NCBI GenBank assembly: GCA_018699155.1
Contig: JABIQA010000047.1
Span: forward strand, 1 to 32,939
Source: Chromatiales bacterium
Lineage (GTDB): Bacteria > Pseudomonadota > Gammaproteobacteria > Steroidobacterales > GCA-2729495
Reading direction: 5' to 3'
DNA length: 32,939 bases
Position numbers and translations under genes: made by a program. This document shows positions 32,728 through 32,939 of the stretch, piece by piece; position 1 is the first letter of the stretch; the number at the start of each line of letters is the position of its first letter. The notes beneath the pieces were generated by a model. That model was given only the letters and a program-made list of their open reading frames with translations, searched no databases and was not told the DNA's origin.

Positions 32728-32939
32728 TTAGGCGTCGACCAGAAGGTTTTTTAGGTAGATGCCGTAACCGCTTTTTTCAAGCGGGGCAGCTAATGCTTCA
32801 AGTTGTGCCGCGTCGATAAATTTCATTCGATACGCCACTTCTTCGGGAGCCGCGATCTTTAAGCCCTGACGTTCCTCGATGGTGTGCACAAACTCCGAGG
32901 CCTGAAGTAGTGACTTATGTGTACCGGTATCCAGCCATG
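32728..32939 (-). CDS. rfbA: Glucose-1-phosphate thymidylyltransferase RfbA, C-terminal part (5' end outside window)
   Basis: The last 69 or so codons of RfbA/RmlA, which makes dTDP-glucose from glucose-1-phosphate and dTTP, the first step of dTDP-rhamnose and related sugar nucleotides for surface polysaccharide. The visible part, '[17 protein letters not shown]', '[17 protein letters not shown]' and '[14 protein letters not shown]', is the characteristic end of the family. The stop TAA is at 32730-32728. It converges with NRPS 2 across a 131-bp gap in which no good terminator hairpin is seen. It probably belongs to a separate polysaccharide locus rather than to the NRPS cluster. Confidence 0.9.
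   Translation of the reverse strand, partial: WLDTGTHKSLLQASEFVHTIEERQGLKIAAPEEVAYRMKFIDAAQLEALAAPLEKSGYGIYLKNLLVDA

Noticed and set aside
1-32939. Mobile elements, CRISPR arrays, tRNA/rRNA genes, attachment sites
   Set aside because: Scanned by eye. No transposase or integrase frames, spaced direct repeats or tRNA-like folds were seen. The only long repeats are homologous NRPS domains.

Overview
The window looks like chromosomal DNA of a proteobacterium, most likely a gammaproteobacterium. This rests on gene content and moderate G+C, not on a marker gene. There is no rRNA, tRNA, CRISPR array, transposase or integrase. Its most distinctive part is a self-contained coenzyme F420 system, uncommon in Proteobacteria, lying back-to-back with a five-module non-ribosomal peptide synthetase (NRPS) operon.

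Left part (1-6017). A siroheme sulfite/nitrite reductase runs off the left edge and is preceded in the same operon by a small DUF2849 protein; an 18-bp palindrome lies just upstream of the pair. Next come an SDR oxidoreductase resembling chlorophyll b reductase (NOL) enzymes, a divergently transcribed periplasmic PQQ-dependent dehydrogenase, and a convergent Tat-exported DUF1838 protein. A strong bidirectional terminator separates the last two.

F420 part (6143-15468). Three intact luciferase-like (LLM class) F420-type oxidoreductases (6143 +, 7292 -, 8630 +) and the N-terminal stump of a fourth (7174-7260) precede a tight minus-strand operon. In transcription order it is fno (F420:NADPH oxidoreductase), cofE, cofD, cofC and fbiC (CofG-CofH fusion). 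Together these encode synthesis of the deazaflavin, its side-chain assembly, its reduction by NADPH, and several candidate enzymes that use it. CofE lacks the FMN reductase domain fused to it in actinobacterial FbiB.

NRPS part (15765-32596). A plus-strand operon, divergent from fno, encodes a CDA-fold deaminase, a class I methyltransferase and two NRPSs of 2010 and 3197 aa. The junctions are tight: an 8-bp gap, then 4-bp GTGA and TTGA stop/start overlaps. The architecture read from motifs is A(MT)-PCP-C-A-PCP // TubC dock-C-A-PCP-C-A-PCP-C-A-PCP. The first A domain is interrupted between A8 and A9 by a complete PRMT-like methyltransferase with an altered double-E loop. It also lacks the Asp that binds an alpha-amino group. 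The second A domain has a beta-amino-acid-like pocket, and the last two A domains share nearly the same pocket. No thioesterase or reductase release domain is present. I do not recognise the product.

The right edge holds the C-terminal end of a convergent rfbA (glucose-1-phosphate thymidylyltransferase). A working hypothesis, not proven by the sequence, is that one or more F420-dependent enzymes act on the NRPS product or its building blocks.
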